From contig JADNRX010000290.1 of assembly GCA_015501595.1 (NCBI GenBank), positions 1 to 64,000 on the forward strand: a DNA stretch of 64,000 nucleotides, in the 5' to 3' direction. This document shows positions 24,205 to 35,323 of this stretch, piece after piece. This DNA comes from Hymenopellis radicata. Lineage: Eukaryota; Basidiomycota; Agaricomycetes; Agaricales; Physalacriaceae. A program made the translations under genes and the position numbers. The notes beneath the pieces are model-generated. The model made no database searches. It was not told the origin of the DNA and saw only the letters and a program-made list of their open reading frames with translations. Numbering within the stretch: the stretch's first letter is position 1; every line of letters starts with the position of its first letter.

Positions 24205-25609
24205 TCACATCATTTCACACTGCCCGGCATTGCGCAAATCGAGAAGTAGGCGACGCGCTTCATACCACGTAGCCCGCTTTGCAAAGGACGCCCGACTAAC
24301 ACCAATAACATGGGGAGAGACCAAACCCCTATGAATGAGATAAGTAAGAGCAGCGCTGGTATGCAAAAAAGAGGCATACCAATTATTCGAGAGACCAAGA
24401 CAAGTGCCTCTGGACACCGCATACCAGGGCCCGCTGTTAGCATTAGGGGAGGAGTATCCCAAGTTACGGCATTGAGGGCGTTGTGGGTAGCGTCATCCAT
24501 CGCAGCAGCAGCAGCTGCCGGAATAGGCCCTGCAGGCGTGAGGACCGTAGCGGGCGGCACAACGGGTGGCTGTCCAAAGCCCAATGCTCCGAAAGTAGTG
24601 ACGAGTTGATTAACTTGGGGCGCGACGACTGGTGCCTGGATAGGCGCGGTGAAAGGCACAGTGACAGGCGCGGTGACAGGTGCAGAGACCGGCGCGGTGA
24701 CAGGTGCAGAGACCGGCGCGGTGACAGACGCGGTGACAGACGCAACGACAGGCACAGTCACAGAGACTGGTGCGATGACTGGTGCCGGGATAGGTGCAGT
24801 GACAGGTGCAGAGACCGGCACGGTGACAGGCGCAGAGACAGGCGCAGCCACAGAGACAGGCGCGACGACTGGTGCCGGGATAGGCGTGGTGACAGGCGCG
24901 GTGACAGGCGCAGCCACAGACGCGATGCCGGGAGCAGTGACAGACGCGACAACTGTAGAGGTAGCTGACACCATCGGGGGAGCCGGAGTCTCTTCCACAA
25001 GTAGGGTGATAGGGAGGGAATACCCTGGCCCGACAATGGCCTCCGTGCAGATCGCGCAAACTGTAAGGAAGTGAGAAGTGAATCATGAAAGAACGTAAGA
25101 CGACCTACCTAGCGCAGTCGGCGCGTTGGCGTGGCCATCAGTAGGCATGATGTGGATTTTCTCTGTAAAGAATCGGTTAAAGAGAACAAAGGTGCAGAAT
25201 AACAACTTACTGGAGGCAGCGAAAGCAATGAGATCGCCAGCTTCGTATGGCCGTGAATGACGAGACACTGAGAAAGAGAAATCAGCAAGTAGGCAGAAGA
25301 TTGCCTGCTCAACATACCATTGACGGTGGGAGAGTCGATGTGCTGCAGCGAGTCGTCGGAGAGTGAGGAGACTGAAGAGGCACCATCGGAATCTAAAGCA
25401 AGTGTCAGTGCGAAAAAAAACTCGGTTAAAGTCTCCGAACCATCTAGAAGGAGATGGATCAGAAAGCAAGATGGAGATAGCGGAAGCAAAAGGGACATAC
25501 CACTAAGGCAAAGCTCTCGCCCCTGGACTTCCATGCCGTTCGCGCTCAATACTGAGATCACGTCCGACAAGCTGTAGTGGTCAGAGTCACTGTAAAGCGC
25601 GAAGGGCAT
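24205..25609 (-). CDS. Cargo protein: repeat region plus RNase H1-N/viroplasmin-like domain
   Basis: Minus-strand exons begin MPFALYSDSDHYSLSDVISV, then acidic Ser-rich and short segments, MPTDGHANAPTAL, and VCAICTEAIVGPGYSLP with a CxxC pair. A long Ala-Pro-Val-Ser/Thr repeat (about 110 residues) follows, then a Pro/Ala-rich linker. The C-terminus splices as SGPWYAVSRGTCLGLSNNW-GLVSPHVIGVSRASFAKRAT, ending LLLDLRNAGQCEMM. That matches the layout of the RNase H1 N-terminal (caulimovirus viroplasmin) fold, which binds RNA/DNA hybrids: WYAVxRGxxxGxxxxW, then VxGVSxASFxKxxTxxEA. It lies in the KDZ element, tail-to-tail with the AT-hook gene. The domain call rests on motif spacing only. Confidence 0.65.
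24640..24960. repeat. 18 bp minisatellite coding for Ala-Pro-Val repeats
   Basis: The core GGYGCRGWGACAGGYGCRG-type unit, with variants, recurs about 15 times. On the coding (minus) strand it gives APVTAPVSAPVT-like sequence. The same GC-rich array is open in other frames and on the other strand, which are not genes. Confidence 0.9.
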
Positions 25610-25868
25610 GTTGAATGGGAGTATGAGAAGGAAAAGGCGCGTTAGGACAATTTTAATACTAAGAATTGAAGCGGAGCCCAAATGGGGTGGCTGACCTGTA
25701 CAGATGCATAACCGGAAGTTACCGGTTCATGACTGCAAGTCCCCGAGAGCAACTGTTGCAGCTGTTGTTACCTCAAAACAATCTCGCCAAATCATACACA
25801 ACTGCAGAGTCTCAGCGGTAGGCTTATTTTTATTCTAGACTATATTTACACTGATCGTCAATCAGATC

Positions 25869-28800
25869 ATGGAAAGTTTACCCGACAAGGGACCTCCACC
25901 ATCAATCGGGATCGTTAGCGAGCCGGCCATTGTTCCAAATGGGTCAGCTCCAGCATCGGCGCCAACGCCACCAGACGCGTCGGATACAACGCCACCTACC
26001 AGATCTACTAAAAAAGGCGGAAAAGTACGTCCTCAGAAGTAATATGGCAATCCAGGAGCTGACACTCATTGTAGGGACGCCGGCCCTCCACAAAGGTGTT
26101 AGTCGAGCCTGCCAGTCACCACAATCGATGGACCACGCCCGACCAATACAAACATTTAGTCGGTTACCGTGATAAGTATCTCGAATTCAAAGCCAAACAA
26201 AAGTTAGGTCTGTTCTGGCCCGACGTTGAAAACACATTCCTCGCGCGCTGGCCAGTTTCAGAACTCTGTCAACAGCTTGGTATTACTGAAGATGACACTG
26301 TCGCGCAGCCGCACAATGTCGTGAGCGAACGAAATGTCCGCAAACCTCTTACGGCTACCGGCAAAATTAAAAAGGTATTATATTCCCACGGGCGGGATTA
26401 AGCGCTGACCATTTGTCTCTTAGCGCATTCGCAGCTGGTTCGACAACAACAATATCGTTAAGCGGCCTCGTGCCCCCGCTCAAAAGGATGCGTTCAATTT
26501 CAACGCCCGTACTCGCGTCCACCATCCCCTCGAAATCTTCCAACAGCGATATCGCCATTTAATCGACACTCACCTGCAAATGTTGAAAGAATCGGAGCCA
26601 GATGGTGCATACATTACACTGTTCCGTCGGGCAAGCGAACTCGCTTGGAAGGACGCTTCACCGGAGATACATGAGGAATGTACGTTGGAGGTAGAGGAAG
26701 AGAAGAAAGAGAAGGAGCAGTTGAAGGCGCTGGATGAGGAAGACGAAGCTGGTGAGCGGACACCAGAGCAATATGCTAGGTATGTTGAGTTTCTCGATTA
26801 TACTCTTCTCTGATATTTGTTCAGCGCACTCGCTGTCCTGCCAGCGCACATCTCCGTGTTTGCATCCAAAATTGCCGAGCGGACAGGACACATGTTTCTA
26901 ATTACATCGGTTGGTCCTGACGAGAGGGGTAGTATATCTTCGCAGTCGTAAGTCGATTCGTTCCTTGCATGGCATGAAGCTAATATCATACTTCGGCTAG
27001 TTGGCAATTTGGACCGTCGTACGCACGAGTCAATGAGGCCGGCCACACATTCGAAGAGGCGTATACCGGCTTCAAATCGTATTTCTTGGATCAATTTAAA
27101 GAGTACGGAAAGGGTTGTTTTAGTAAGTTTGTTGTTCATTCTCTCGTTGAACGGATTCTAATATTTGCTCTTTCTTTAGCGCGTGCTATGCGCGAAAATC
27201 ATATCGCCGATGACCGTCGCCGCAAGGTCTCATCAGTGGCACCAGACGCTATGCTAATTGATGAGAGCACAATTTCCGCTCCTGTTTTGACTGGACTGGT
27301 CGAAACGGAGGACGGACTCGATATTGTTGGTCCGGACACAAACCCTCTCAACGAACAGCCATCGTCTTCGAATGCGCCGACGGACAGTACCTGGGCGCCA
27401 GATGGTTTCATCCTGCCGACACCCTCACACCCCCCGCATCGAATGTGGAATCATCTATGACTTCCTCTATGATTCCGTCCTTGGCATCATCGACTTCGCT
27501 ACCTTCGCCCATGATTCTGTCCCCGACGTCCATGATCCCTCAGGGACCTTCGACTTCGCTACCTTCATCCATGATTCAGTCCCCGGCATCCATGATCCCT
27601 CAGGGATCATCGACTTTGCTACCTTCATCCATGATTCAGTCCCCGGCATCCATGATCCCTCAGGGATCATCGACTTTGCTACCTTCATCCATGATTCAGT
27701 CCCCGGCATCCATGATCCCTCAATCTGAGGCATACATTACCCCGCTACCTTCATCGACCCTCAAGCGACGTCCATTAACGCACCATCTAACCCGCCGGGT
27801 TCTTTTACCCCCCCTGACTTTGATTGGTCCTTGTCTACATCAGATTGGAACAGCCTGAACGAGTTCATGCAGGGCTACGACTCCACTCAAGATGAATCAC
27901 TTAACCTGTCGTCCGCTCCATCCAAGTTCACATTCTCTGCTTTCTCACAGCCGAGCCCTCTTCCTGCGCCGCGGCCGTCGTTATCTCTCTTCCTGCAGAG
28001 CCTGCGCCGCGGCCGTCGTTATTCTCTCTTCCTGCAGAGCCTCGTCCCACGCCTTCGATGTTTTCTTCTCCGCCTCGTACCGCACCACAAGCCTCATCAG
28101 CTTCTCAGCCTTCACCTACGGCACAAGCGGGACCGTTGGCGATCTCACCAGAGGCACCAAAGGCGAAATACACGCCGTTAACAACGTCAGCATGGAATCC
28201 TCGTATTTTGAAACCCGCCGCCATTGAAGACCCCCTTCCACCGACGTCGCTTACAGACGAAGATATAGTCCTTGGTGGAAGTCTTATGGGCGCGACCACT
28301 CCACCTCCTGAACTACCTCCATCGCGGAGGAAGAATACGAAGAAGGGGCCTGCGAAGAAGCCGCCGAGGAGGGCACCCTCGAAGAAAGCACCAGTTGTCG
28401 CTCAGACTTCCGCTCCAGCACCTCCTCCAGTTGTCGCCCAGACTTCTGCTCCAGCACCTCCTCCATCTGAACCGACTCCTGTACCGACTCCATCTGAATC
28501 GACACGACCTCGCCCAAAACCGCGCGCTCGTGTACTATCCGATACTCAACCCTCCATTGAGGAGTGTCAGGAGTCCCTAGGTCGACGCTCTCAGCGTAAA
28601 CGAGAAGCTCCTCTGCGGGAACCAGTTCCTCTGATCAGTCGCGGAAATAATAAGGAAAATATACCTCCGTGGTTCATTGAGCTGGCATTGGGTATGCGCG
28701 GGCGGGCGATGGGTGACGAGTGGGATCTTCTAGTTCGGTCTTTTGAGCATCTCGAGGGAGATATGAGTCGCGAGGGTATTCCCCAGGTAAGTTTGTACTG

Positions 28801-29258
28801 ATTTCCTTGCCAAGGTCTACATCTAACGCTTACAACAGCAGCGATTACCTGTCAGCGCCCTTCGTCCAAAGGAACTTATTCCTTGGCTCGCTGATAGGAA
28901 CTTCGAGGTTGCTCCGCTCATCAAAAATGTTGATACGTATGGAGCGGAATGGCGTGCTTGGTGGAATGCTATCCAGCCACCTTTGCGACGTCGTATGGCA
29001 AAGTGTCCCTTACCGGTTGCTGAATACAAGGCGGAAGAACTGACGATCCTGCGATGTGGCGGAGAACATGGGCTCGTATCGGTACTCTTAGGCTTATTCT
29101 GGTGGGGCACGCTTCTAGGGACTTCGAAGCAATACGACGCGCAGATGAAGTTATGGTCGGCTGCGGTGCATGACTTCCAGCAGTGTGTCGAGGTCATGCA
29201 TGATTCGGGCCTGGCGACATCGGGTGGAAGCGCCAGGAAGAAGGCACGTATCTCTTAG
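25869..29258 (+). CDS. Large cargo protein, unknown function
   Basis: It starts MESLPDKGPPPSIGIVSEPA. Exons then carry RRPSTKVLVEPASHHNRWTT, LGLFWPDVENTFLARWPVSE, RIRSWFDNNNIVKRPRAP, a helical acidic region, EHISVFASKIAERTGH-type (AHISVFASKIAERTGHM) and WQFGPSYARVNEAGHTFEEA. A long disordered centre with repeats follows, then a basic stretch (RRKNTKKGPAKKPPRRAP). The C-terminal part has LLVRSFEHLEGDMSREGIPQ, AEWRAWWNAIQPPLRRRMAK, LPVAEYKAEELTILRCGGEH and GLVSVLLGLFWWGTLLG, a pattern I know only from uncharacterised mushroom proteins near transposons. The central repeat zone (27440-28060) does not stay in one frame: there is a stop at about 27726 and a one-base length difference between two duplicate units near 27983. 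Either introns are missed or the gene is damaged there. Confidence 0.6.
27480..27725. repeat. 60 bp tandem repeat, about four units
   Basis: Units with CATGATTCAGTCCCCGGCAT and GATCCCTCAGGGATCATCGA recur at 60-base intervals; the last three copies are nearly identical. All three forward frames are open across the repeats, so frame choice is uncertain. Recent expansion is likely. Confidence 0.9.
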
Positions 29259-29815
29259 GTTGGTAGGGATGTCGGCAAGATGTCGGCCTGTTCTGTGATA
29301 TGTCTAGTTACCTTTTTTTTTTTGATCTTGCATGTTTGTATGATGGTGGTGGTTTACATCAATATACGAAACATTTCAGACTAACGTGTGTGTGACTTTG
29401 CGTTCGTAAACTCGAATTCATACAATCAGTGGCGCGGCGCGTGTTGAACTTCGCAACTTGTAAAGGCAGGCAGGTTGACTTGGGACCTTGATGACCGAAT
29501 CGTGTTGGACTTTACTACTTAGCGAAGGAAGGCAGGTTGACTCAGGACCTTTCTCAAGCCTTATCGGGAAACATCGCCTCAAAAACCGAGATTGCATCGA
29601 GATCCCACAAGCGGGCGGCGATGTGCGATCCCGATTTGTAACGCTGGAGGCACAGCAATTCTGTTTTGGGCAACCGACGCTTTTGACCCATGCGCCAGCG
29701 CTCAATTTGGAAAGGCGGTCGGGATCATGGAAAGGCGGAGGGGATCATGGATCCCGCATGCACGGTAATGCACGACTCGGTAAGTCATACATGATTTGTC
29801 TCCAATGAAGGCTGA
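29259..29815. repeat. Right subterminal region with ~62 bp direct repeat
   Basis: No gene was found. Two diverged copies of GGCAGGTTGACTYRGGACCTT lie at about 29465-29490 and 29530-29552, about 62 bases apart. A TCATACATGA word sits at 29785-29794, just inside the right terminal repeat, mirroring 15898-15907 at the left end. Confidence 0.6.
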
Positions 29816-29875
29816 CTGCTAATTAGCGTGCTACATGTATGAAGTCTAGGGTTCTAAGGAGTAGGGGATCATATA
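29816..29875 (-). repeat. Right terminal inverted repeat
   Basis: Contains TAATTAGCGTG, ACATGTATGAAGTCTAGGGT and ends AGGGGATCATATA. It is the inverted partner of 15837-15895. Confidence 0.8.
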
Positions 29876-30074
29876 CGAAATGTCTCTTAGGGCCTGAACT
29901 GCTGTACAAACTTACTTACTATAATCGAATAGTCCTAACGTTGTAGCGCTATTCCGTTCCTGTTTCCTAGATGGTTTTGAACGTGACACTCAAGAGCTCT
30001 CAGTTAGGATGGAGAACATCATTTCTGGTACAGTCCACAACAATACAAAGTACATTTTGATTTCTCTTCTTCAT

Positions 30075-31399
30075 TTACAGAGGCTCAATATCCGGGATAG
30101 GACCCACAGGAACGATGCGCGTTCCATTAATCTGCGAACCTATAAGCTTCATTCCACCACATACGGGACTCCACCATACCATTTGATGTGACCAGTAGTA
30201 ATGCGTCTTGATGTGTTTAAAATTGGTGGACGACTTGAACGCGTCGTTGTTCCAATAAAGGTTCTTCATCCACTTGTTGATCACGGGATATCCGTGTCGG
30301 ATGTCGCGTATGTTGCACTTGAAGTGTCCTACGTAGACGGGGTCGAAGCGGATCTACGAATCTCAGGTTGACGTGTGGAAGGAGAAACGGTAGGCTCACA
30401 ATAGTGACCCAGAGGCGAATATCGCATTCCGTCAGTCTGTCGCCAACGATGTACTGCTTGCCAGTGAGAAGCTTTTCCACTTTATCGAGAGACTCGAAGA
30501 GCTGGTGGACGGCCTCCTCGTATGCGGACTGGGTCGTAGCAAAGCCGGATCTGTACACGCCATCTACGCGTCATAACTCAGTGGGTGACGACACAAGAGT
30601 TCAATCCAGCTGCCTTACTATTGATATTGGGATAAATCCAGTCGTTCAGACTGTCAATCTCAGCACGCAGATCCTCAGGATATAAGTTCAACCGGCCTTG
30701 TCCGCAGGATGCTGTCGTTGAACGCGGTGTTGAAGATGCGGATGATTTCTGAGCTCTCGTTGTTCACGACGGTGTGCAGTTTCTTGTCCCAGAGAATAGG
30801 AACGGTGAATCTTCAGTCGCTTGAGCTTGAACCTCTGTGCGTGAAGGGTGAAATGCTAGTACGCACCGGCCGGAGAAGTTGGGATCTGCTTTGAGATAAA
30901 GGTCTTTGACGTGTTGCGCGTTGTAATTCGGGTCGCGTCTGCGTCGGGGAAGTCGTCGGCAGGAGCAAAGGGCCAGCCGTTGTTGCCCATGCGAGGCGAG
31001 ACAATGGTAACAGCTGTAGGCGAAGTTAGCTATTTCAATCATACAGTTCAATATTGGGGCACCCACGAATGAGGCTGTCAAGACCCTTCAACTTTCGTAC
31101 AATGAGAGTCCTAGTTGCCCACGCTGTGCTCAAACCTCAGTCCAGATCGTTTAACGCGCTGGTATATTTCACGCACGGCAAGCATAAGAGACATAGAGGT
31201 GATATCGGTCTATTCGTCACTATTAACTCGAAACACAGTCAAAGACAGGCGAATACACACCGAGCTCAGGCTCAAACTTTCCTCCCTTCTCGATGACATT
31301 CCTAAACGTCATCGGGGCGCGTTTGAAAGACCCATCATCAGACGTCTTCATCTTTGAAATGTCCGTCTGAGAGCTGACGTCTCTGGATTCGGAGGCCAT
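30075..31399 (-). CDS. ECM4: Glutathionyl-hydroquinone reductase (Xi-class GST)
   Basis: This enzyme reduces glutathionylated hydroquinones with glutathione, acting in quinone detoxification and aromatic breakdown. The minus strand starts MASESRDVSSQTDISKMKTS. The active-site motif is recovered by splicing: DRYHLYVSYAC-PWATRTLIV, giving the Xi-class CPWA with its catalytic Cys. Next come RKLKGLDSLIPVTIVSPRMG, GWPFAPADDFPDA, RFTVPILWDKKLHTVVNNES, SEIIRIFNTAFN, the C-terminal helical domain (WIYPNINNGVYRSGFA, GKQYIVGDRLTECDIRLWVT, VGHFKCNIRDIRHGYPVIN) and the end HYYWSHQM...VPVGPIPDIEPL. About eight introns are needed. Near 30120-30180 a short extra segment (WWSPVCGGMKLIGSQ) sits between HYYWSH and NGTRIVPVG and is probably an intron. 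Full length for the family. Confidence 0.92.
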
Positions 31400-31903
31400 T
31401 CTGATTGTGGAAGAGATGGAAGCTAGATTCGGAAGACGTGCGCGACTTTTATACACTCGAAAGCAGGCTGACGATGACAGTCGCAATGATGAAGCAAGTA
31501 ACATGTCTGACCCATTATCAATCCCGAGTTCCGCTCCGACATATCGAGCCATATTTGGTAGTAGATCTCCCAGGATTGTCGGCCTTGCGCAAGCACGCCA
31601 TTTGACAGTAAACAATCGTGATTGTAAACCAACCGCGGAGAGAATCGAAACGGGTACTCTGCATTCTGTGGCCAGGATTTAGGGATTCCGGCTTCTTCGC
31701 CAGTAGTACTAGTGGTGGGTATCAACATGTGGTATTAAGCACAGGCCACCAACGCCACAATATGTTACATCAAAAACATACTTAAAGAAAGACTGTACTC
31801 GCGGACTGACGTCCAGCGAAGAAGGGGTATATAAGCAGATTAATACAACCGGACTGAATCAAAAACAAAGTTAGGCGACCTGATGCACGTTATTCAGATA
31901 TCT
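31400..31903. other. Intergenic region between GHR and PL4 genes
   Basis: This stretch holds the upstream region of the minus-strand reductase and the 3' flank of the minus-strand PL4 gene. Open frames here are short and resemble nothing known. Confidence 0.5.
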
Positions 31904-34310
31904 TCAGAGAAGAAAGAGCGCCACGCACAAGTAATCAGACCCAGAAGATCCCGAAATAACGTTGATGACAATCGAGTTTGAGCCAGAAACCAGAACACCG
32001 TTATCGATGTTGACGGTGTAGACGGCATTCTACCATCGGTTTCAGGTAATTTTCCCAACAAAGCTTATGTGAACGAGACGCACCACGCCGCGCCACGTTC
32101 CGCGAGTGACTCCTCTGGAATCAGGAGTACTGGGCGCTGAAGGTGCCGGACCCGTCCAGTCACCATTGATCACGACCTGAGGACGACCGCCTGGTATACC
32201 CGTTAGAGTGATAGACGCTGTAAGCGACGAACACATACCAGCAAAGGCTAACGTCGTAGCGATCTCCAGAGTACGAGCGCCAACTGCAACAACGCCGTTC
32301 AGTTATAAATCGACTTCGTGAATTTAACGTAGTTTACTTTGAAAAGAAGTGAGTGTGAAGGTGATTGTGACGGAACCGATGTCCTTGAAAAGCGCCATAG
32401 GGAATTTTCCGACGTCAGCTCCAACGGCGAATGTGACTGTACGGACAAACGTCAGTTCGTGCACCTTACGCTTCCTTAAATGTGCTGACCTGGTCCCCAA
32501 TCGCTCATTCGGCTGTCACTGGGACTTAGAGGCAAAACATCAGCACACGCTTTCAATGAAAAGGATAGATAGTCCTACTGCATCGTCTCAATTAGGCTAA
32601 CAGGCGTTCAGAACAGCTTCACTGGATCAAGAGATACAGTTACGACTCACTCGGCGTTCAAGAAACCTCTCGGTGTGCCATCATAATCGCCGATTTGCCA
32701 GATGGTGGTGGGAGTCTATGTCGCACAGATAACTATACCACGAAAAGTGAGGCGTATGACGAAATGACACGCACTGTCTCTGTAGACGCGATATTAGATG
32801 AGCCAACGGCTCCAGCCGTAACCAAAACGCTCTGGCTGGCGATAGCCAGCTCCATCCGGTACACTACGTCGATGTTAGGAATAGAGAGCGAGAGAGACGA
32901 AGCAACTCACGTGTCATGGTATATGTTCCAGGCTTCATATACGGGCTGACATAGCTGCCACTCGAATCCGTGCGCACCCTATCTGAGATCAGCTACAATT
33001 TGAAGTTCAGCCTCAAGGAAGGCAGACCAATATTGTACGGCGCTATTGCTCCACCCAATTGAGATGTACGAAGCATATGCTGAGGGGAATCCAGTCGCTG
33101 TGCCCGTAAGTCGACCTCTGCTGGCCTTTGCGACATATCCAGAGATCCCGAGGTCAGCCCAGAAGTCCGTGCCTACTGAATGTGAGCAACAATTCTCGGA
33201 AAACAAGGTAATGCAGCGCACTGTAGTCAGAATCAGGTTCAGAGCCGGTGGTGAACCATAAGGCACTGGACAACCATGAGCTTAGACAGATGGTGGGAAG
33301 ACGAGAAGATTGTCGTACTATGGTCCATGTAGACCTTGGCGGTACGCTATAATAGGTCTATCAGTAGGCGTTGATAATTTCGATATTGACAAACATTCGC
33401 TTTGGGCGTGGTTTGAGTTCTAACAAATCCTATGAACGATAGCCAACAGCGAAAACGAAAACGGACTCGCCATATCTGCAGGATTCAGATGAGGCGTTCA
33501 GTCTCTTATATAGACGGAGACTATAGTACTTACAGTAGTACAACTCCTGCTGGGCGCCTACCGAACACGATCATCAGCCTCTTACTTCGGGCAGAGCTGA
33601 AGCCACTTACTTCCTTGGTTGTCAATGTCACGGAAGAAAGGTCCGCCTGAAGCCAGCTCGTAGCCGATACCAGGAATGATCATCCACGCCGCAATGGACG
33701 AACCGCTGACACCGTGTATCTGATCGTCGATGAACTGCCTCGAAGAGTAGAACTTTGACCGAGTTTGTCCGTTAACCAAGAAGACGTCACTGCCCTCAAT
33801 CGCAGTTCCACCCTCCATATCACTAACAGTATAACCGTTCGGCAAATTGTCCTTATTCAGACGAGCAATGAACCGAAGTTCACCGACATCAGGCTCAGCA
33901 GTTGTACTGTCGATACTTAGCGTCAATCTTCGAACTCAAGTGAAGAGGTAACATACTAGGTTGCCATATGGATCGCGGCGAGTTATACTGCGCCACATAG
34001 TACCTAAAAGCAGTCAGGGTATTCCACGCGCACCGATCTCGCTTAGTCCACGAACTGTGTAAGTGTGCTTGTGGTACACGTTATGGTAATATAGTTGTTG
34101 TCATGGCCGCCTTGAACCCAGCTGCAGGACGCGCCAATGCCAGACGCGATTTGACTCTTCTTGCTCGAGTCTTGGGCCACACAAATTTAGGGCTTTGACG
34201 CGAGACTCAGTGAAGTTTCCAACCTCGATACCATTGAACTTCATGGATGTAATGTCTCCGCTCGTCGAGTCGACTGTAATCCGGGCGTTATTACGCGCGC
34301 ATGAAGAAAG
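31904..34310 (-). CDS. PL4 rhamnogalacturonan endolyase, 5' end abnormal
   Basis: A pectin-degrading polysaccharide lyase of family 4 that cleaves rhamnogalacturonan I by beta-elimination. Minus-strand blocks in order: [97 protein letters not shown] and [12 protein letters not shown]. The Lys of RSKFYS and the His of QIHGVSG match the family's catalytic pair. Then [14 protein letters not shown] over an intron, [47 protein letters not shown], and a C-terminal galactose-binding-like module ending [16 protein letters not shown]. The signal peptide exon could not be found. About 46 bases between NGIE and AQDSS lack a proper acceptor site. The gene may be 5'-truncated and inactive. Confidence 0.8.
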
Positions 34311-34439
34311 TAGATGGAGCGTATGGGTGTCCTTATTGGACAAAAATCCCAGAACATGCTGAGACCCATGAATGGCGTGAATTTTTTTGAGGCAGGTAGT
34401 TTCGGTGCATGAATGTAATGAGTACACATTGCTAGATAA

Positions 34440-34740
34440 AAACCTCTAGGTGTGATGTGACTCCCTTGTATGCATGTGCCAACGGTACTCTTGCATGTGC
34501 AATATCTTCATTGACATGTGGAATGAGTACCTGGCAAGTGTACTAGACTCGCTGGCAAGTGTACCAGACTCACGGGCAAGTGGACAAGACTCATCTGCAA
34601 GTGTGCGACCCGCATAGAAATGATTGATCGTGAACACGCTCACGTTCACGGTCGTCACATTCACGGGTCACGGTCATCACGTTCACGTTCACGGTCATCA
34701 CGATCACTGTCGATCTTGATCATATATTTAGCCATGGTTG
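34440..34740. repeat. Tandem and palindromic short repeats
   Basis: A ~27 bp unit with GGCAAGTGTACYAGACTC recurs three to four times at about 34520-34600. It is followed at 34625-34720 by an array of TCACGTTCACGGTCATCACG-like words. This repeat block sits just upstream of the damaged 5' end of the PL4 gene. Confidence 0.75.
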
Positions 34741-34920
34741 AACCCAAATACCCATGGAAGACTTAGCCGTCCTCCAACCACGGTAAATACAATATTTATG
34801 GCCTCATACGAGTTTGTTTGTTTGGCACCAGCCTCTATATCTGCTTCCTTTTAAGCGCGCGACGACATTTCTTTTCTTTACTTTTCTTCCTTCTTTCTTC
34901 TATCCTATCTCCTATCTGTC

Positions 34921-35194
34921 ATGGCAGGTTGCACCTCCTGTCCCGAGGACGAGCGCTGTGCAGTGTATGTCGAGAACCCAAATACACCTGTAGGTTTCCA
35001 ATTCCATCTCCTTTTCTTGAATACCGACACGTCAGCAGGGATCCTGCTGGTGCGGCGAAGGACATTTGCAAGCTGCACATCAGTCTCTTCCCAACCTTCC
35101 ACCCCGAGGCGGACTACCCTCAACTGGTTGCTCTGGGTATCTTAAGGTGCGGTTCCGACGCGTCCCATACCGCCCATTGTTGATGTCGCTATAG
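34921..35194 (+). CDS. Small Cys-rich hypothetical protein (doubtful)
   Basis: An ATG opens MAGCTSCPEDERCAVYVENP. A plausible intron (GTAGGT to CGTCAG, about 35 bases shorter than the usual size range would be comfortable) leads to QGSCWCGEGHLQAAHQ and a stop at 35194. TATA-like sequence lies upstream near 34795. Nothing about its role can be said. Confidence 0.2.
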
Positions 35195-35323
35195 CCTGCT
35201 ACCACCCATGACTTCCGAGCTCTCTGTGCTCGTCCAACATGCGGGCGCCCTTATATGATTCACCTTCAACTGCAAGTCTTACTCTCTGTTATCGAGTGGA
35301 CCATTTTGACCATTTCTCAGAGC

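Larger units (their letters stand above)
15837..29875. mobile_element. ~14 kb KDZ-class DNA transposon with five cargo genes
   Basis: The element is bounded by imperfect terminal inverted repeats of about 60 bp. It holds a CxC2-type KDZ transposase and five other genes. Gene order from left: transposase (minus), Cys-pair protein (minus), Ser/Pro-rich protein (minus), AT-hook protein (plus), repeat protein with RNase H1-N-like end (minus), large protein (plus). A ten-base near-palindrome (TCATRYATGA) recurs near both ends and in non-coding gaps inside. Clear target-site duplications were not found; only a short ATATA lies outside both ends. KDZ elements are known from mushrooms as large, multigene elements. 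Confidence 0.75.

Noticed and set aside
24483..25086. Several long open frames on both strands across the minisatellite (Thr-Gly-Ala or Arg-Asp-Arg or Cys-His repeats)
   Set aside because: The 18 bp array has no stop in several frames. Only the minus-strand Ala-Pro-Val frame connects by splicing to non-repeat protein on both sides.
27480..27725. Possible CRISPR-like array from regular 60 bp spacing
   Set aside because: The units are contiguous near-identical tandem copies with no unique spacers, in a eukaryotic coding context.
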